A DNA stretch of 64,000 nucleotides from Tropicimonas aquimaris (GCF_042676185.1 NZ_JBHTJT010000012.1:62001-126000), one strand, 5' to 3'; shown: positions 8,687 through 20,116, counted from the first letter of the stretch. Numbers and translations are program-made. Notes: generated by a model not told the origin, from the letters alone.

Positions 8687-9112
8687 ATGCATGTCTTCGA
8701 CGACCTCGACCGTTCCCTGATCGCGATCCTGCGCGAGGACGGGCGTGCGCCGGTGTCCAAGCTGGCGACGATCCTCGGGGTGTCGCGGGCGACGGTGCAG
8801 AACCGGCTCGATCGGTTGCTGGAAAGCGGCGCGGTGCTGGGCTTCACCATCCGCGCGCGGCAGGACCACGCGGACGGCGGGGTTCGCGCGATCATGATGA
8901 TCGAGGTCACCGGACAGTCGACAACCGCCGTGATCCGGCGGCTACGGGGAATTCCGGAATTGCTGCAGCTCCACTCGACCAACGGAAAGTGGGACCTCGT
9001 CGCGGAACTCGGCGCGGCCAGCCTCACGGATTTCGACCGTGTCCTGCGGGAGGTGCGGGGCGTGGAGGGGATCACCAACAGCGAGACGTCGATCCTGCTG
9101 AGCTCGGTCTGA
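8687..9112 (+). CDS. Lrp/AsnC-family transcriptional regulator
   Basis: 141-residue regulator with an N-terminal AsnC-type helix-turn-helix (LDRSLIAILREDGRAPVSKL, then VSRATVQNRLDRLLESG) and a C-terminal RAM ligand-binding domain (about residues 65-140). Divergence from the ornithine cyclodeaminase gene suggests that it senses an amino acid, probably ornithine, arginine or proline, and controls that gene and itself. The start codon has little visible Shine-Dalgarno sequence. Confidence 0.9.
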   Translation: MHVFDDLDRSLIAILREDGRAPVSKLATILGVSRATVQNRLDRLLESGAVLGFTIRARQDHADGGVRAIMMIEVTGQSTTAVIRRLRGIPELLQLHSTNGKWDLVAELGAASLTDFDRVLREVRGVEGITNSETSILLSSV

Positions 9113-9130
9113 CCCCCTCCGGCCAAGCGT

Positions 9131-9919
9131 TCAGGTGGGCAGGAGCCGTTCCAGCGTCGCCATGACGGCGGCCGAGCGCGTGGGATCCGCGGCCGCAGGG
9201 TGCGGCGAGGCAAAGCGCCCGGCATCGTTGTCGAAATACATGCCGGAGCAGCCCTCGAACTCTTCCGACACCGCGAGGCGCCTGAGAATGTCGGCGCCGA
9301 TGCCGATGTCGTTGCCGGAAACGCCGAAGCCTTCGCGCACCATCCGGGTGGCCAGCAGCGAGCCCGGGTTGACCGCGATGAAGGCTGGCCCCTCGGGGTG
9401 GTCACGGGCGAGGGCCTGGGTCCAGACGACGAGCGCCAGTTTGCTTTGTGCATAGGCGTCCATATCCCCCACGCGCCGTGTGCCGCTCAGCGCGTCGAGA
9501 TCGACCGGCGCCTGCGCGGCCGAGGACAGGCTGATGACGCGCCCCGTTTTCGGCATCCGGTCCAGCAGACGGCGGGTCAGCAGGAGCGGTGCGAGGGTGT
9601 TCACCACGAAGCGAGCGTCCTGCCCGGTCTCGGTGATCGGATCGGCCATCTTGTAGACGCCGGCGTTGTTGATGATCACGTCGATCCGCTCCTCCGACGC
9701 GGCCACGTCCTCGGCGAGGCGGACGACCTCGTCGAGGCGCGACAGGTCGGCGAGGAAGCCGCGTGTGCCCTCCGGCATCTCGGCGCCCAGAGCCTCGAGC
9801 TTCTCCGGGTTGCGGCCGTGGAGCAGGAGTCGGTGCCCCGATTGCGCAAGCTGCCTGGCGGTTTCTAGGCCGATTCCGTCCGTCGCGCCGGTGATCAGAA
9901 TGGTCTTGGTCATGGTCAA
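9131..9919 (-). CDS. Short-chain dehydrogenase/reductase
   Basis: 262-residue SDR oxidoreductase. It carries TGATDGIGLETA (cofactor binding, residues 10-21), NNAGVYKM (residues about 85-92), the catalytic serine in VISLSSAAQ, and YAQSKLALV with the active Tyr and Lys. The C-terminal region (CSGMYFDNDAGRFASP) is like those of retinol dehydrogenase/WW-domain-type SDRs. It lies five bases downstream of the broken LLM oxidoreductase gene in the same direction, so the two formed one transcript. The substrate is unknown. Confidence 0.88.
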   Translation of the reverse strand: MTMTKTILITGATDGIGLETARQLAQSGHRLLLHGRNPEKLEALGAEMPEGTRGFLADLSRLDEVVRLAEDVAASEERIDVIINNAGVYKMADPITETGQDARFVVNTLAPLLLTRRLLDRMPKTGRVISLSSAAQAPVDLDALSGTRRVGDMDAYAQSKLALVVWTQALARDHPEGPAFIAVNPGSLLATRMVREGFGVSGNDIGIGADILRRLAVSEEFEGCSGMYFDNDAGRFASPHPAAADPTRSAAVMATLERLLPT

Positions 9920-9924
9920 TCCTT

Positions 9925-10884
9925 TCAGGAGGGGAAATCGGGCAGGATGTCCTTTGCCAGCCGCGCCATGGTTGTTTCGATGTCGGCCTGGTTGAAGCGC
10001 AGGTTCAGGGCGACGTGGTTGACGCCGATCTCCCGCAGCGCCGCGAGGTAGTCGCGCAGGGGGTGCACGCCGGACCGGAAGCCGAGGTGAATGGGCCGCG
10101 GCGGCAGGTCGGGATCTTCGGCAAGGTCGATATAGAGCGATTGTATCACCGGCTTTTCGGGCTGGCCTGTGGCCTGCAGGCGATTGCGGTAGTCCGCGAC
10201 GTCCTCGCGTTGGGCAGCGGCGGGGCGGGGATAGGTGATCCAGCCGTCGCCATGCTCCGCCACCCAGTCCGGGTGCTGCCGGCTGTTGCCGGTGATCAGA
10301 AGCGGCAGGCGGCCGGCGGTCGGTTTGGGCAGCATGTCCATCCCGCGCGGGCTGCCGTGGCCGGAGGCAAAGGCCGGGTAGGAGGCCGCCATCTGACGGA
10401 TGTAGCCCATCGCCTCGCGGAAGCGGTCGCCGCGATCCTCGAACCCCATGTTCATCGCCGGGTATTCATCCGGTCGGTCGCCCGAGGCGACTCCGAGCAG
10501 CAGCCGGCCCTGCGAGAGCACGTCGGCGCTCGCCGCGGCCTTGGCGACATGCGCAGGATGGCGCAGGGGCAGGATCACGCTGGCCACGCCGAGCCCGATG
10601 CGCTCGGTGCGTCCGGCCAGCAGGCCGAGATAGACAAAGGGGTCGAAGGTCTGCCCGGCGTCGCCGAAGGAGGGGACGTTGAAGGGCACGTCGCGGAGCC
10701 AGAGCGCGGCAAAGCCCAGCTCTTCCGCCAGTTGCGCGCGCCGCAGATGGTCCTGCATCGTCGGCACCGCGCTCTGGGGATAGGCTTAGAGCGGCACCAC
10801 CAGCCCGAGGCTCAGCTGCCCGGGCCGGAAGGCCGTGTCATAGGCCCGGTTGAGCGGGCCAAACGTCGGGGTAGTATCAGGCAT
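9925..10884 (-). pseudogene. LLM-class flavin oxidoreductase broken by an in-frame TAA
   Basis: Luciferase-like (F420/FMN-type, TIGR03571-like) oxidoreductase. The natural start is the ATG at 10884 (MPDTTPTFG). After GQLSLGLVVPL the frame meets TAA at 10786-10788, then continues without frameshift as AYPQSAVPTMQDHLRRAQ and reads to 9925 with intact family motifs (GFAALWLRDVPF, PLRHPAHVAKAAAS, LLLGVASGDRP). Family members as I recall them have PLEAYP here, so a single GAA-to-TAA change is the simplest explanation. Reinitiation at the ATG at 10767 could still make a 280-residue protein lacking the first beta strand. I call it a recent pseudogene, or a sequencing error. Confidence 0.8.
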
Positions 10885-10972
10885 GTCTCTCTCCAACTGC
10901 GCCCGTCGGAGCAGGAGGTCATAACAGGGCCTCCGGTTCGGGTGTGGCGGAATCTTGCGGTGTGAGCTGAAG

Positions 10973-11001
10973 CTATTTATTGATTTATAGCATATAAATA
11001 G
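10973..11001. promoter_or_regulatory. Palindromic LysR-type operator candidate
   Basis: CTATTTAT (10973-10980) and ATAAATAG (10994-11001) form a perfect 8-bp inverted repeat with a 13-bp spacer, in an AT-rich island 43 bp before the LysR start and 88 bp before the divergent pseudogene start. The T-N11-A form inside it fits a LysR site. Confidence 0.6.
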
Positions 11002-11043
11002 AGAGAATGACGCTTCAGAATTCGGAAATCGGACATAATCCTG

Positions 11044-11952
11044 ATGGACATTGAAAGCCTGCGCCTCTTCGTGCTCGCGGCGGAAAAGCTCAACATAGGG
11101 GCGGCGGGGCGCGATCTGGGGCTGGCCCCAGCCGTGGCCAGCGCGCGTCTGGCGCGGCTTGAAAAGAGCGTCGGCGCCGATCTGCTGCACCGGTCGACGC
11201 GCCGGGTCTCGCTGTCGCAGGACGGCGCGGAGTTCCTGCCCTTCGCCAGGGAGATCCTCGCCCAGGAAGCCGCCGCACGCGCGGCGCTCGGCCAGCGCGG
11301 TGTAGCGGCCACCGGCACCCTCCGCTTCGCGGCCCCCAGCAGTTTCGCGCAACTTTACATCATGCCGCTGGTGACGGAGTTCCTCGAGGCGCAGCCAGGC
11401 ATCACGCTCGACATGCGGCTCTCGGATACGCAGTTCAACCTGATCGAGGGGAGTTACGACCTGGCGCTGCGCAGCGCGCCGCTGGCCGAGACTGCCCTGA
11501 AAGGGCGCAAGCTCGCCGATGAAACCCGTATTCTCTGCGCCTCGCCCGGATACCTCGCGGAGTACGGCACGCCGGAGACGGTGGAGGATCTGGAAACCCA
11601 TCGCCTCGTCGCCTTCCGGGACCGGGCGCCCCGGCCGCTCATGCGCAATGGCCAGCCGGCGGGCGCGTTCGACCCGAGGCCGGAGCGGTGCAGGCTGGTG
11701 ATGGACGACGGGGCGAGCCAGAGGGGCGCGACGCTGGCCGGGGCCGGCATCTCGGTCAACTCGCTCTGGAGCGTGCATCGGGAGCTAGTGGAGGGGCAAC
11801 TGGTGCGGGTGTTGCCAGAGATCGAGGTCGCGGACGGTTCGGTTCTTTGGCTGGTCTATCCAAAGGCCAACGTGCTGTCGCCGAAGGTGCGGGTCTTCAT
11901 GGATTTCCTGATCGACCGGATCGGTCGGACGCCGCCCTGGCGCGCGGGCTGA
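11044..11952 (+). CDS. LysR-family transcriptional regulator
   Basis: 302-residue LysR regulator. The N-terminal winged helix-turn-helix (MDIESLRLFVLAAEKLNIG to about residue 60) is followed by a co-inducer domain with LRFAAPSSFAQLYIMP and the YDLALRSAPLAE strand, typical of the DsdC/GcvA-like group. It is divergent from the SDR/LLM oxidoreductase pair, with a palindrome between, so those two genes are its likely target. The effector is unknown. Confidence 0.9.
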   Translation: MDIESLRLFVLAAEKLNIGAAGRDLGLAPAVASARLARLEKSVGADLLHRSTRRVSLSQDGAEFLPFAREILAQEAAARAALGQRGVAATGTLRFAAPSSFAQLYIMPLVTEFLEAQPGITLDMRLSDTQFNLIEGSYDLALRSAPLAETALKGRKLADETRILCASPGYLAEYGTPETVEDLETHRLVAFRDRAPRPLMRNGQPAGAFDPRPERCRLVMDDGASQRGATLAGAGISVNSLWSVHRELVEGQLVRVLPEIEVADGSVLWLVYPKANVLSPKVRVFMDFLIDRIGRTPPWRAG

Positions 11953-12011
11953 GGCCGGAGCTCCGGGTAGGGATGCCCCGCGCAGTCGTGGCGACCGCGC
12001 GGGGCGGGGGA

Positions 12012-14186
<2,175 letters not shown>

Positions 14187-14397
14187 TTCAAGGTTCCTCT
14201 GTGCTGTGCAGCTTCGGCGGGGATCTCAGGCAATGACAGGGGCGCGCCTCAGCCGGGAATGGCTGCGCTGTGGCCCGGTCGATTTGCCTTCCTGATCCCC
14301 CGGAACTGCGTGGCTTGTTCCAATCGCAGCCATCCAATAGCAGCCGTCGACGATAAAGTGTAATTGCATTTTCTAACCGATGTCATAAGTGGAGGTT
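14187..14397. promoter_or_regulatory. katG/oxyR divergent promoter region
   Basis: 211 bp between the two starts. The stretch 14351-14390 is AT-rich against its surroundings and includes GATAAAGTGTAATTGCATTT, which could hold promoter elements and an OxyR site, but I cannot match a full ATAG-type OxyR repeat by eye. Confidence 0.4.
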
Positions 14398-15321
14398 ATG
14401 AATGGATTGTCGATGAAACACCTGCGCTACTTCGAGGCGCTGGCCCGTCACGGACACTTCGGGCGCGCCGCCGAGGATTGTTCGATTACCCAGCCCGCAC
14501 TCTCGGTTCAGGTGCGGGAACTGGAGGAGTTGATCGGTGCGCCGCTTGTGGAGCGCGGCGGGCGGCAGACCCGTCTGACCGGCCTCGGCGAGGAGTTCGC
14601 GGCAAGAGCGCGGGATATCCTGCGCGCCGTGGACGACCTGCGCGACCTGGCCCGCGCCTCGCAAGGCCCGCTCGCCGGCCGGCTGCGAATCGGTGTGATC
14701 CCGACTGTCGCGCCCTACCTGCTGCCGCGGCTGATCGGCGATCTCTCCGCGGCCTATCCCGGGCTCGACCTGCGCCCGCGGGAGGCAATCACCGGGACGC
14801 TGGTGTCCGACATCCTCGAAGCGCGACTGGATGCGGCGATCATCGCGCTGCCGATCTCGGAGCCGGTGCTGCAGGAGGTCGCGTTGTTCGAGGAGGAATT
14901 CGTGCTCGTGCGGCCGCTGGAGGATGCGGACAAGCTGGTCCCGAAGCCCGAGATGCTGCAGCAGATGCGCCTCCTGCTGCTGGAGGAGGGGCATTGCTTC
15001 CGCGACCAGGCGCTGTCCTTCTGCAAGCTCTCCACCTCGGCGCCGCGGGAGTTGATGGAGGGCAGCTCGCTGTCGACGCTGGTGCAAATGGTCGGGGCGG
15101 GCATCGGGGTGACCCTGATCCCTGAAATGGCCGTGCCGATCGAGACCCGCTCGGCCGCCGTGTCGCTGGCGCGGCTCGGGCAGCCGCGCCCGACGCGCAC
15201 CATCGGCATGGTCTGGCGCAAGTCGAACCCGCTGTCGGACCAGCTCCGCCAGGTCGCCTCCATCGTCCGGCAGGCCGGGACCGCGAGCCGGGAGGACGCC
15301 TCGCCGCTCGCCGGCGCCTGA
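14398..15321 (+). CDS. oxyR: Hydrogen peroxide sensor OxyR
   Basis: 307-residue LysR-type activator. The helix-turn-helix lies at residues 6-65 (LRYFEALARHGHFGRAAED). Counting from the ATG at 14398, the two redox cysteines fall at 200 and 209 in EEGHCFRDQALSFC, almost the same as Cys199/Cys208 of the E. coli protein. GTG at 14389, TTG at 14407 and ATG at 14413 are other possible starts; GGAGG at 14391-14395 is only two bases from the ATG at 14398, so the true start may be slightly downstream. Divergent from katG, its classic target. Confidence 0.92.
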   Translation: MNGLSMKHLRYFEALARHGHFGRAAEDCSITQPALSVQVRELEELIGAPLVERGGRQTRLTGLGEEFAARARDILRAVDDLRDLARASQGPLAGRLRIGVIPTVAPYLLPRLIGDLSAAYPGLDLRPREAITGTLVSDILEARLDAAIIALPISEPVLQEVALFEEEFVLVRPLEDADKLVPKPEMLQQMRLLLLEEGHCFRDQALSFCKLSTSAPRELMEGSSLSTLVQMVGAGIGVTLIPEMAVPIETRSAAVSLARLGQPRPTRTIGMVWRKSNPLSDQLRQVASIVRQAGTASREDASPLAGA

Positions 15322-15327
15322 AGCGGC

Positions 15328-16992
15328 CTAGCGCTGCGCGATCTGCCAGTGCGGGTGGATCCAGGGCGCGACGTTCTCCGGCGCCATCGGGGTGCGCCCA
15401 AGGATATGATCGGCCGCCTTCTCACCCACCATGATCGAGGGTCCGTTGAGGTTGCCGTTGGTGATCCGGGGAAAGATCGAGCTGTCGGCGAGCCGGAGGC
15501 CCTCCACGCCGATCACCCGCGTTTCCGGGTCGACCACCGCCATCGGATCGTCGCGCCGTCCCATCCGGCAGGTGCCGCAGGGGTGATAGGCGCTCTCGGC
15601 ATGCTCGCGAATGAACCCGTCGAGCTCGTCATCGCTTTGCAGCGCAGCGCCCGGCTGGATCTCGGATTTCACGAAGGGCGCGAAGGCCTCCTGCGCGAAA
15701 ATCTCCCGCGTGAGGCGGATGCAGGCGCGGAAATCCTCCCAGTCCTGCTCGGTGGACATGTAGTTGAAGAAGATCCGCGGCGGCTCCTTGGGATCGGCGG
15801 ACCGCAACGTGACCGCGCCGCGCGAGGGGCTGCGCATCGGGCCGACATGGGCCTGGAACCCGTGCCCCTCCGCCGCCGCCCTGCCGTCGTAGCGCACGGC
15901 GATGGGCAGGAAGTGATACTGGATGTCCGGGTAGCGGACGCCGGGCCGGGAGCGGATGAAGGCCGCGCTCTCGAACTGGTTGGAGGCGCCGAGGCCCCGG
16001 CCCGTCAGCAGCCATTGTGCCCCGATCAGCCCCTTTCCGAACAGGTTCCAGTACTTGTAGAGCGTGATCGGCTGTTTCGACGCCATCTGGAGATAGACCT
16101 CCAGGTGATCCTGCAGGTTCTGCCCGACGCCCGGGCGGTCGGCCACGGGGGTGATGCCGTGCTCGGCCAGATGCGCCGCCGGGCCGATGCCGGAGAGCAT
16201 CAGCAGCTTGGGCGAGTTGATCGAGGAGGCGGCGACGATCACCTCGCGCTCGGCCCGGATGGTCTCGACCCGGCCGCCCCGCTCGATTTCGACGCCCACG
16301 GCGCGGCCTTCCTCGATCATGAGACGAAGCGCGAGGCCGCGGATCAGCTCGCAGTTCTGGCGCTTCAGGGCCGGGCGGAGATAGGCATTGGCGGTGGACC
16401 ACCGACGGCCTTTCCAGACCGTCTGTTCCATCGGGCCGAAGCCCTCCTGCTTCTCGCCGTTATAGTCGTCCGTGACCTCGTAGCCCGCCTGCAGGCCCGC
16501 CTGCACGAAGGCGTCGAACAGCGGGTTCGCCCGCTCGCCCCGGGTGACGTGCAGCGGGCCGTCGTGGCCGCGCCATGCCTCGTCGCCCCCGTGGCCGCCA
16601 TCGTGCCAGCTCTCCATCCGCTTGAAATAGGGCAGCACGTCGGCAAAGGCCCAGCCATCCGCGCCGCTTTCGGCCCAGTGGTCGTAGTCGCAGGCATGGC
16701 CGCGCACATAGACCATGCCGTTGATCGAGGAGGAGCCGCCGATCACCTTGCCGCGCGGCGTGGCGAGGCTGCGGCCGCCGAGGTGCGGCTCCGGCTCGCT
16801 TTTGAAGCCCCAGTCATAGACCGGCATGTTCATCGGATAGGACAGCGCCGCCGGCATCTGGATGAACGGCCCGCGGTCGCTGCCGCCGTGCTCGATCACC
16901 AGCACGCGCTTGCCGGCCTCGGCCAGCCGGTATGCGATGGCGCAGCCAGCCGACCCTGCGCCGACGACCACATATTCCGCCTGCATGGACAT
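15328..16992 (-). CDS. betA: Choline dehydrogenase BetA
   Basis: 554-residue GMC-family FAD enzyme that oxidises choline to betaine aldehyde at the membrane. It has VVVGAGSAGCAIAYRL (FAD binding, residues 8-23), the GMC signature around GKVIGGSSSINGMVYVRG, the second signature INSPKLLMLSGIGP, and the catalytic His region SAYHPCGTCRMG. The C-terminal NGNLNGPSIMVGEKAAD is the usual BetA ending. The ATG at 16992 shares one base with the betB stop, so betB and betA are translated together. It makes the osmoprotectant glycine betaine together with BetB. Confidence 0.96.
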   Translation of the reverse strand: MSMQAEYVVVGAGSAGCAIAYRLAEAGKRVLVIEHGGSDRGPFIQMPAALSYPMNMPVYDWGFKSEPEPHLGGRSLATPRGKVIGGSSSINGMVYVRGHACDYDHWAESGADGWAFADVLPYFKRMESWHDGGHGGDEAWRGHDGPLHVTRGERANPLFDAFVQAGLQAGYEVTDDYNGEKQEGFGPMEQTVWKGRRWSTANAYLRPALKRQNCELIRGLALRLMIEEGRAVGVEIERGGRVETIRAEREVIVAASSINSPKLLMLSGIGPAAHLAEHGITPVADRPGVGQNLQDHLEVYLQMASKQPITLYKYWNLFGKGLIGAQWLLTGRGLGASNQFESAAFIRSRPGVRYPDIQYHFLPIAVRYDGRAAAEGHGFQAHVGPMRSPSRGAVTLRSADPKEPPRIFFNYMSTEQDWEDFRACIRLTREIFAQEAFAPFVKSEIQPGAALQSDDELDGFIREHAESAYHPCGTCRMGRRDDPMAVVDPETRVIGVEGLRLADSSIFPRITNGNLNGPSIMVGEKAADHILGRTPMAPENVAPWIHPHWQIAQR

Positions 16993-18446
16993 CAGAACGG
17001 CGCCTCCACGCCGTTCATCGCGACATGGATGGTCTTGACCTCGCTGTAATGGGCGATGGCCTCCTTGGAGTTCTCCCGCCCGACGCCGGAGGCTTTGACC
17101 CCGCCGAAGGGCGCTTCCACGGGTGCAAGGTTGTATGTGTTGATGTAGCAGGTCCCGGCTTCCAGCCGCGCCACGACGCGGTGTGCGCGGGTGAGGTCAT
17201 TGGTGAAGACACCGCCGGCCAGCCCGAACTCGGTGGCGTTCGCGCGTCCGATCACCTCCTCTTCGTCGTCGAACTCGAGCAGCGACAGGACGGGGCCGAA
17301 GATCTCCTCGCGGGCGATGGTCATCTCGTCGGTGACGCCGGCAAAGACGGTGGGCTCGAGGAAGAAGCCCGGGCCGGGCTGCCGCTTGCCGCCATAAGCA
17401 AGCGACGCGCCCTCCTCGATGCCCTTGGCGATGTATCGCTTCACGATGGAGAGCTGCGCCTCGGAGACCATCGGGCCGAAATTGGTGGCCTCGTCGAGCG
17501 GGTCGCCGAGCTTCGCGGTCGAGAGCCGTTCGCAGAGGCGGGCGAGGAAGGCGTCCCGGATCCCCTTCTGCACAAAGACCCGCGTGCCGTTGGAGCAGAC
17601 CTGCCCGGAGGAGTAGAAATTGCCGAGGATCGCGCCGCTCACGGCGTCGTCGAGGGTCGCGTCGTCGAAGACGATCAGCGGGGACTTGCCGCCGAGTTCC
17701 ATCGTGACGTGCTTCATCCCCGCCGCCGCGGCCGCATAGACCTTGCGGCCCGTGGGCACGGAGCCGGTGAGGGAGACCTTGGCGACACGTGGGTCGTTGA
17801 CCAGCGCAGCTCCCACATCGCCCAGGCCCTGCACCACGTTGAAGACGCCGGGAGGCGCGCCGGCTTCGGTCAGGATCTCGGCGATCTTGAGGGCGCAGAG
17901 CGGCGTGGTCTCGGACGGCTTGAACACCATCGTGTTGCCGCAGGCGAGCGCCGGGGCGGCCTTCCAGCAGGCGATCTGGGTGGGGTAGTTCCAGGCGCCG
18001 ATGCCGACGCAGACACCGAGCGCCTGCCGGATCGTATAGACGAAATCGCCGCCGGGCTGGGGGATGTATTCGCCGGCAAGGCTCGCGGCGAGGCCGCCGA
18101 AATACTCCAGCGCATCGGCGCCCGAGGTCGCATCGGCGACCAGCGTTTCCTGCAGCGGCTTGCCGGTGTCGTAGGTCTCGAGGATCGACAGCTCCCGGTT
18201 GCGGTCCCGGATGATGTCCGCGGCGCGGCGGAGGATGCGGCCGCGTTCCATGCCCGTCATCGCCGCCCATTCCGGCTGTGCCCGGCGGGCGCTTGCGAGC
18301 GCGCGTTCCACCATTTCCGGCGTGGCCGAGTGGACCCGGCCGATGATCTCGCCGGTCGCGGGATAGATGATGTCGATGGCCGTGCCGGCTGCGTCCTCGG
18401 CGTAGCTGCCGTCGATGTAATGGCTGGCTGTGGGGGCGGTGGTCAT
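16992..18446 (-). CDS. betB: Betaine aldehyde dehydrogenase BetB
   Basis: 484-residue NAD(P)-dependent aldehyde dehydrogenase converting betaine aldehyde to glycine betaine. It contains FKPSETTPL (cofactor lysine region), LTGSVPTGRKV, the general base in MELGGKSP and the catalytic cysteine in GQVCSNGTRVFV. Length matches the family. It sits between betI and betA in an operon reading betI-betB-betA, and the choline uptake genes are divergent from it. Confidence 0.96.
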   Translation of the reverse strand: MTTAPTASHYIDGSYAEDAAGTAIDIIYPATGEIIGRVHSATPEMVERALASARRAQPEWAAMTGMERGRILRRAADIIRDRNRELSILETYDTGKPLQETLVADATSGADALEYFGGLAASLAGEYIPQPGGDFVYTIRQALGVCVGIGAWNYPTQIACWKAAPALACGNTMVFKPSETTPLCALKIAEILTEAGAPPGVFNVVQGLGDVGAALVNDPRVAKVSLTGSVPTGRKVYAAAAAGMKHVTMELGGKSPLIVFDDATLDDAVSGAILGNFYSSGQVCSNGTRVFVQKGIRDAFLARLCERLSTAKLGDPLDEATNFGPMVSEAQLSIVKRYIAKGIEEGASLAYGGKRQPGPGFFLEPTVFAGVTDEMTIAREEIFGPVLSLLEFDDEEEVIGRANATEFGLAGGVFTNDLTRAHRVVARLEAGTCYINTYNLAPVEAPFGGVKASGVGRENSKEAIAHYSEVKTIHVAMNGVEAPF

Positions 18447-18460
18447 GGGGAAACTTTCGG

Positions 18461-19078
18461 TCAGATGTCTGGGCTGGTGCCGGGCAGCGGCGTGGAGGTG
18501 CCGAGCGCGGCCAGTTCGGTATCGAGCGCCCGCAGGACTTCGGCGGTGGCGCCGGTCCCGGTGGTCAGGTCGGTCTTCAGGGCGTGACGCAGGTAGAGCC
18601 CGTCGATCAGCGCGGCGATGTGGGCAGCGACCTTCGGCGCGGTGTCGCCGACAAGCGGGCGCAGGTCGTGCACGAGGTTCGAGTGGAGCCGCCGGTGGTA
18701 GACCGACAGCAACCGCTGCGCGCCGGGGGCAATCTGGGCCAGGACGTAGAAGTTCATCCAGGCGGCGATGGTCTCCTGCTGGAACTTCTCGGCGGTGAAC
18801 CCGGCGCGGACGATCGCCTCGAGCCGCGCGCGCGGTCCGTCGGCAACGGCGAGCCCCTCGCGGACCTGCGTGCCGTAAAGCGAAAGCATGTGCCGCATAG
18901 CGCCGAGGAAAAGCTGCTCCTTGTTGCCGAAGTAGTGATGCGCCAGTGCCGCCGATACGCCGGCCCGCTTGGCGATCTGGCTGACGGTGACATCGAGGGT
19001 TCCGGAGGCGCCGATTTCATGGATCGCGGCCTCGACCAGCGCGGCGCGTCTGATGGGCTCCATTCCGATCCTGGGCAT
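18461..19078 (-). CDS. betI: TetR-family choline-responsive repressor BetI
   Basis: 205-residue TetR repressor. The N-terminal helix-turn-helix is GVSAALAHHYFGNKEQLFLG (about residues 38-57) and the C-terminal half is the BetI-type ligand domain. In other bacteria BetI represses choline oxidation and uptake genes until choline is present. It begins the bet operon and faces choX, with a perfect palindrome between the two starts as its probable operator. Confidence 0.94.
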   Translation of the reverse strand: MPRIGMEPIRRAALVEAAIHEIGASGTLDVTVSQIAKRAGVSAALAHHYFGNKEQLFLGAMRHMLSLYGTQVREGLAVADGPRARLEAIVRAGFTAEKFQQETIAAWMNFYVLAQIAPGAQRLLSVYHRRLHSNLVHDLRPLVGDTAPKVAAHIAALIDGLYLRHALKTDLTTGTGATAEVLRALDTELAALGTSTPLPGTSPDI

Positions 19079-19133
19079 AGCCGGTCCCTGGCTCCAAGGT
19101 TATGGTTGAAACACGGGAGAGAATAGAAGAAGC

Positions 19134-19153
19134 TTGATTGACTCGTCAATCAA
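19134..19153. promoter_or_regulatory. Probable BetI operator
   Basis: TTGATTGAC (19134-19142), two bases, then GTCAATCAA (19145-19153): a perfect 9-bp inverted repeat, 56 bp upstream of betI and 40 bp upstream of choX. Position and symmetry suit one operator shutting off both transcripts. The link to BetI is inferred from context. Confidence 0.82.
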
Positions 19154-19192
19154 CAACGCTCGATCGAACACGCCAACAGGGGAGACCGAACC

Positions 19193-20116
19193 ATGAAGAA
19201 GACGATGCTGCTTGCCACGATCGCGATCTCGGCAGGGACCTTTGCCCACGCCGCCTGCGAAACCGTGACCTTTTCGGATGTCGGCTGGACCGACATCACC
19301 GCCACCACCGCCGCAACGACCGTCGTGCTGGAAGCGCTCGGCTACGAGACCGACATCAAGGTCCTCTCCGTGCCGGTGACCTATACCTCGATGGCAGAGG
19401 GCGACATCGACGTGTTCCTCGGCAACTGGATGCCGACGATGGAGGCCGACATCGCCCCGTATCGCGAGGCCGGCACCGTGGACACCGTGCGCGAGAACCT
19501 CAGCGGCGCGAAGTACACGCTGGCCGTGAACAAGGCGGCGATGGATCTCGGGATCAAAGATTTCGCCGATATTGCTGCCCATGAAGAGGCGCTCGAAGGC
19601 GAGATCTACGGCATCGAGCCGGGCAACGACGGTAACCGCCTGATCCAGTCGATGATCGACGCCGACGCCTTCGGGCTCTCCGGCTTCGAGGTCAAGGAAA
19701 GCTCCGAGCAGGGGATGCTGGCGCAGGTGGAGCGGGCGACGAAACGGGATGAGCCCATCGTCTTTCTCGGCTGGGAACCCCACCCGATGAACGCCAATTT
19801 CGACATGGGCTACCTGACCGGCGGCGACGATTTCTTCGGTCCGGACCTCGGCGGCGCCTCGGTCTTCACCAACACCCGCGCCGGTTATGTCGGCGAATGC
19901 GAGAACGTGGGCAAGCTGCTCTCCAACCTCGTTTTCAGCCTCGAGATGGAGAACGAGATCATGGGCGCGATACTCGACGGCGGCGAGGAACCCGCGGATG
20001 CGGCCACCGCCTGGCTCGCGGCCAACCCGGATGTCTTCACGGCCTGGCTCGATGGCGTGACCACGCTCGACGGCGGCGACGCGGTCGCGGCCGTGAAGGC
20101 CGCCCTGGGGATGTAA
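19193..20116 (+). CDS. choX: Choline ABC transporter substrate-binding protein ChoX
   Basis: 307-residue periplasmic binding protein of the glycine betaine/choline type (OpuAC-like). Signal peptide to about residue 21 (ISAGTFAHAACE). The mature protein starts with VTFSDVGWTDITATTAATTV and has the repeated Trp/Tyr residues (GWTD, GNWMPTM, FLGWEPHPMN) that form an aromatic cage for the trimethylammonium group. First gene of choXWV; a hairpin after it probably lowers expression of the membrane and ATPase subunits. Confidence 0.94.
   Translation: MKKTMLLATIAISAGTFAHAACETVTFSDVGWTDITATTAATTVVLEALGYETDIKVLSVPVTYTSMAEGDIDVFLGNWMPTMEADIAPYREAGTVDTVRENLSGAKYTLAVNKAAMDLGIKDFADIAAHEEALEGEIYGIEPGNDGNRLIQSMIDADAFGLSGFEVKESSEQGMLAQVERATKRDEPIVFLGWEPHPMNANFDMGYLTGGDDFFGPDLGGASVFTNTRAGYVGECENVGKLLSNLVFSLEMENEIMGAILDGGEEPADAATAWLAANPDVFTAWLDGVTTLDGGDAVAAVKAALGM

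Noticed and set aside
7516..9453. 645-residue minus-strand frame including ornithine cyclodeaminase
   Set aside because: The extra N-terminal part is antisense to the Lrp gene and has no similarity to OCD proteins; a TTG start with a ribosome site is available at 8565.
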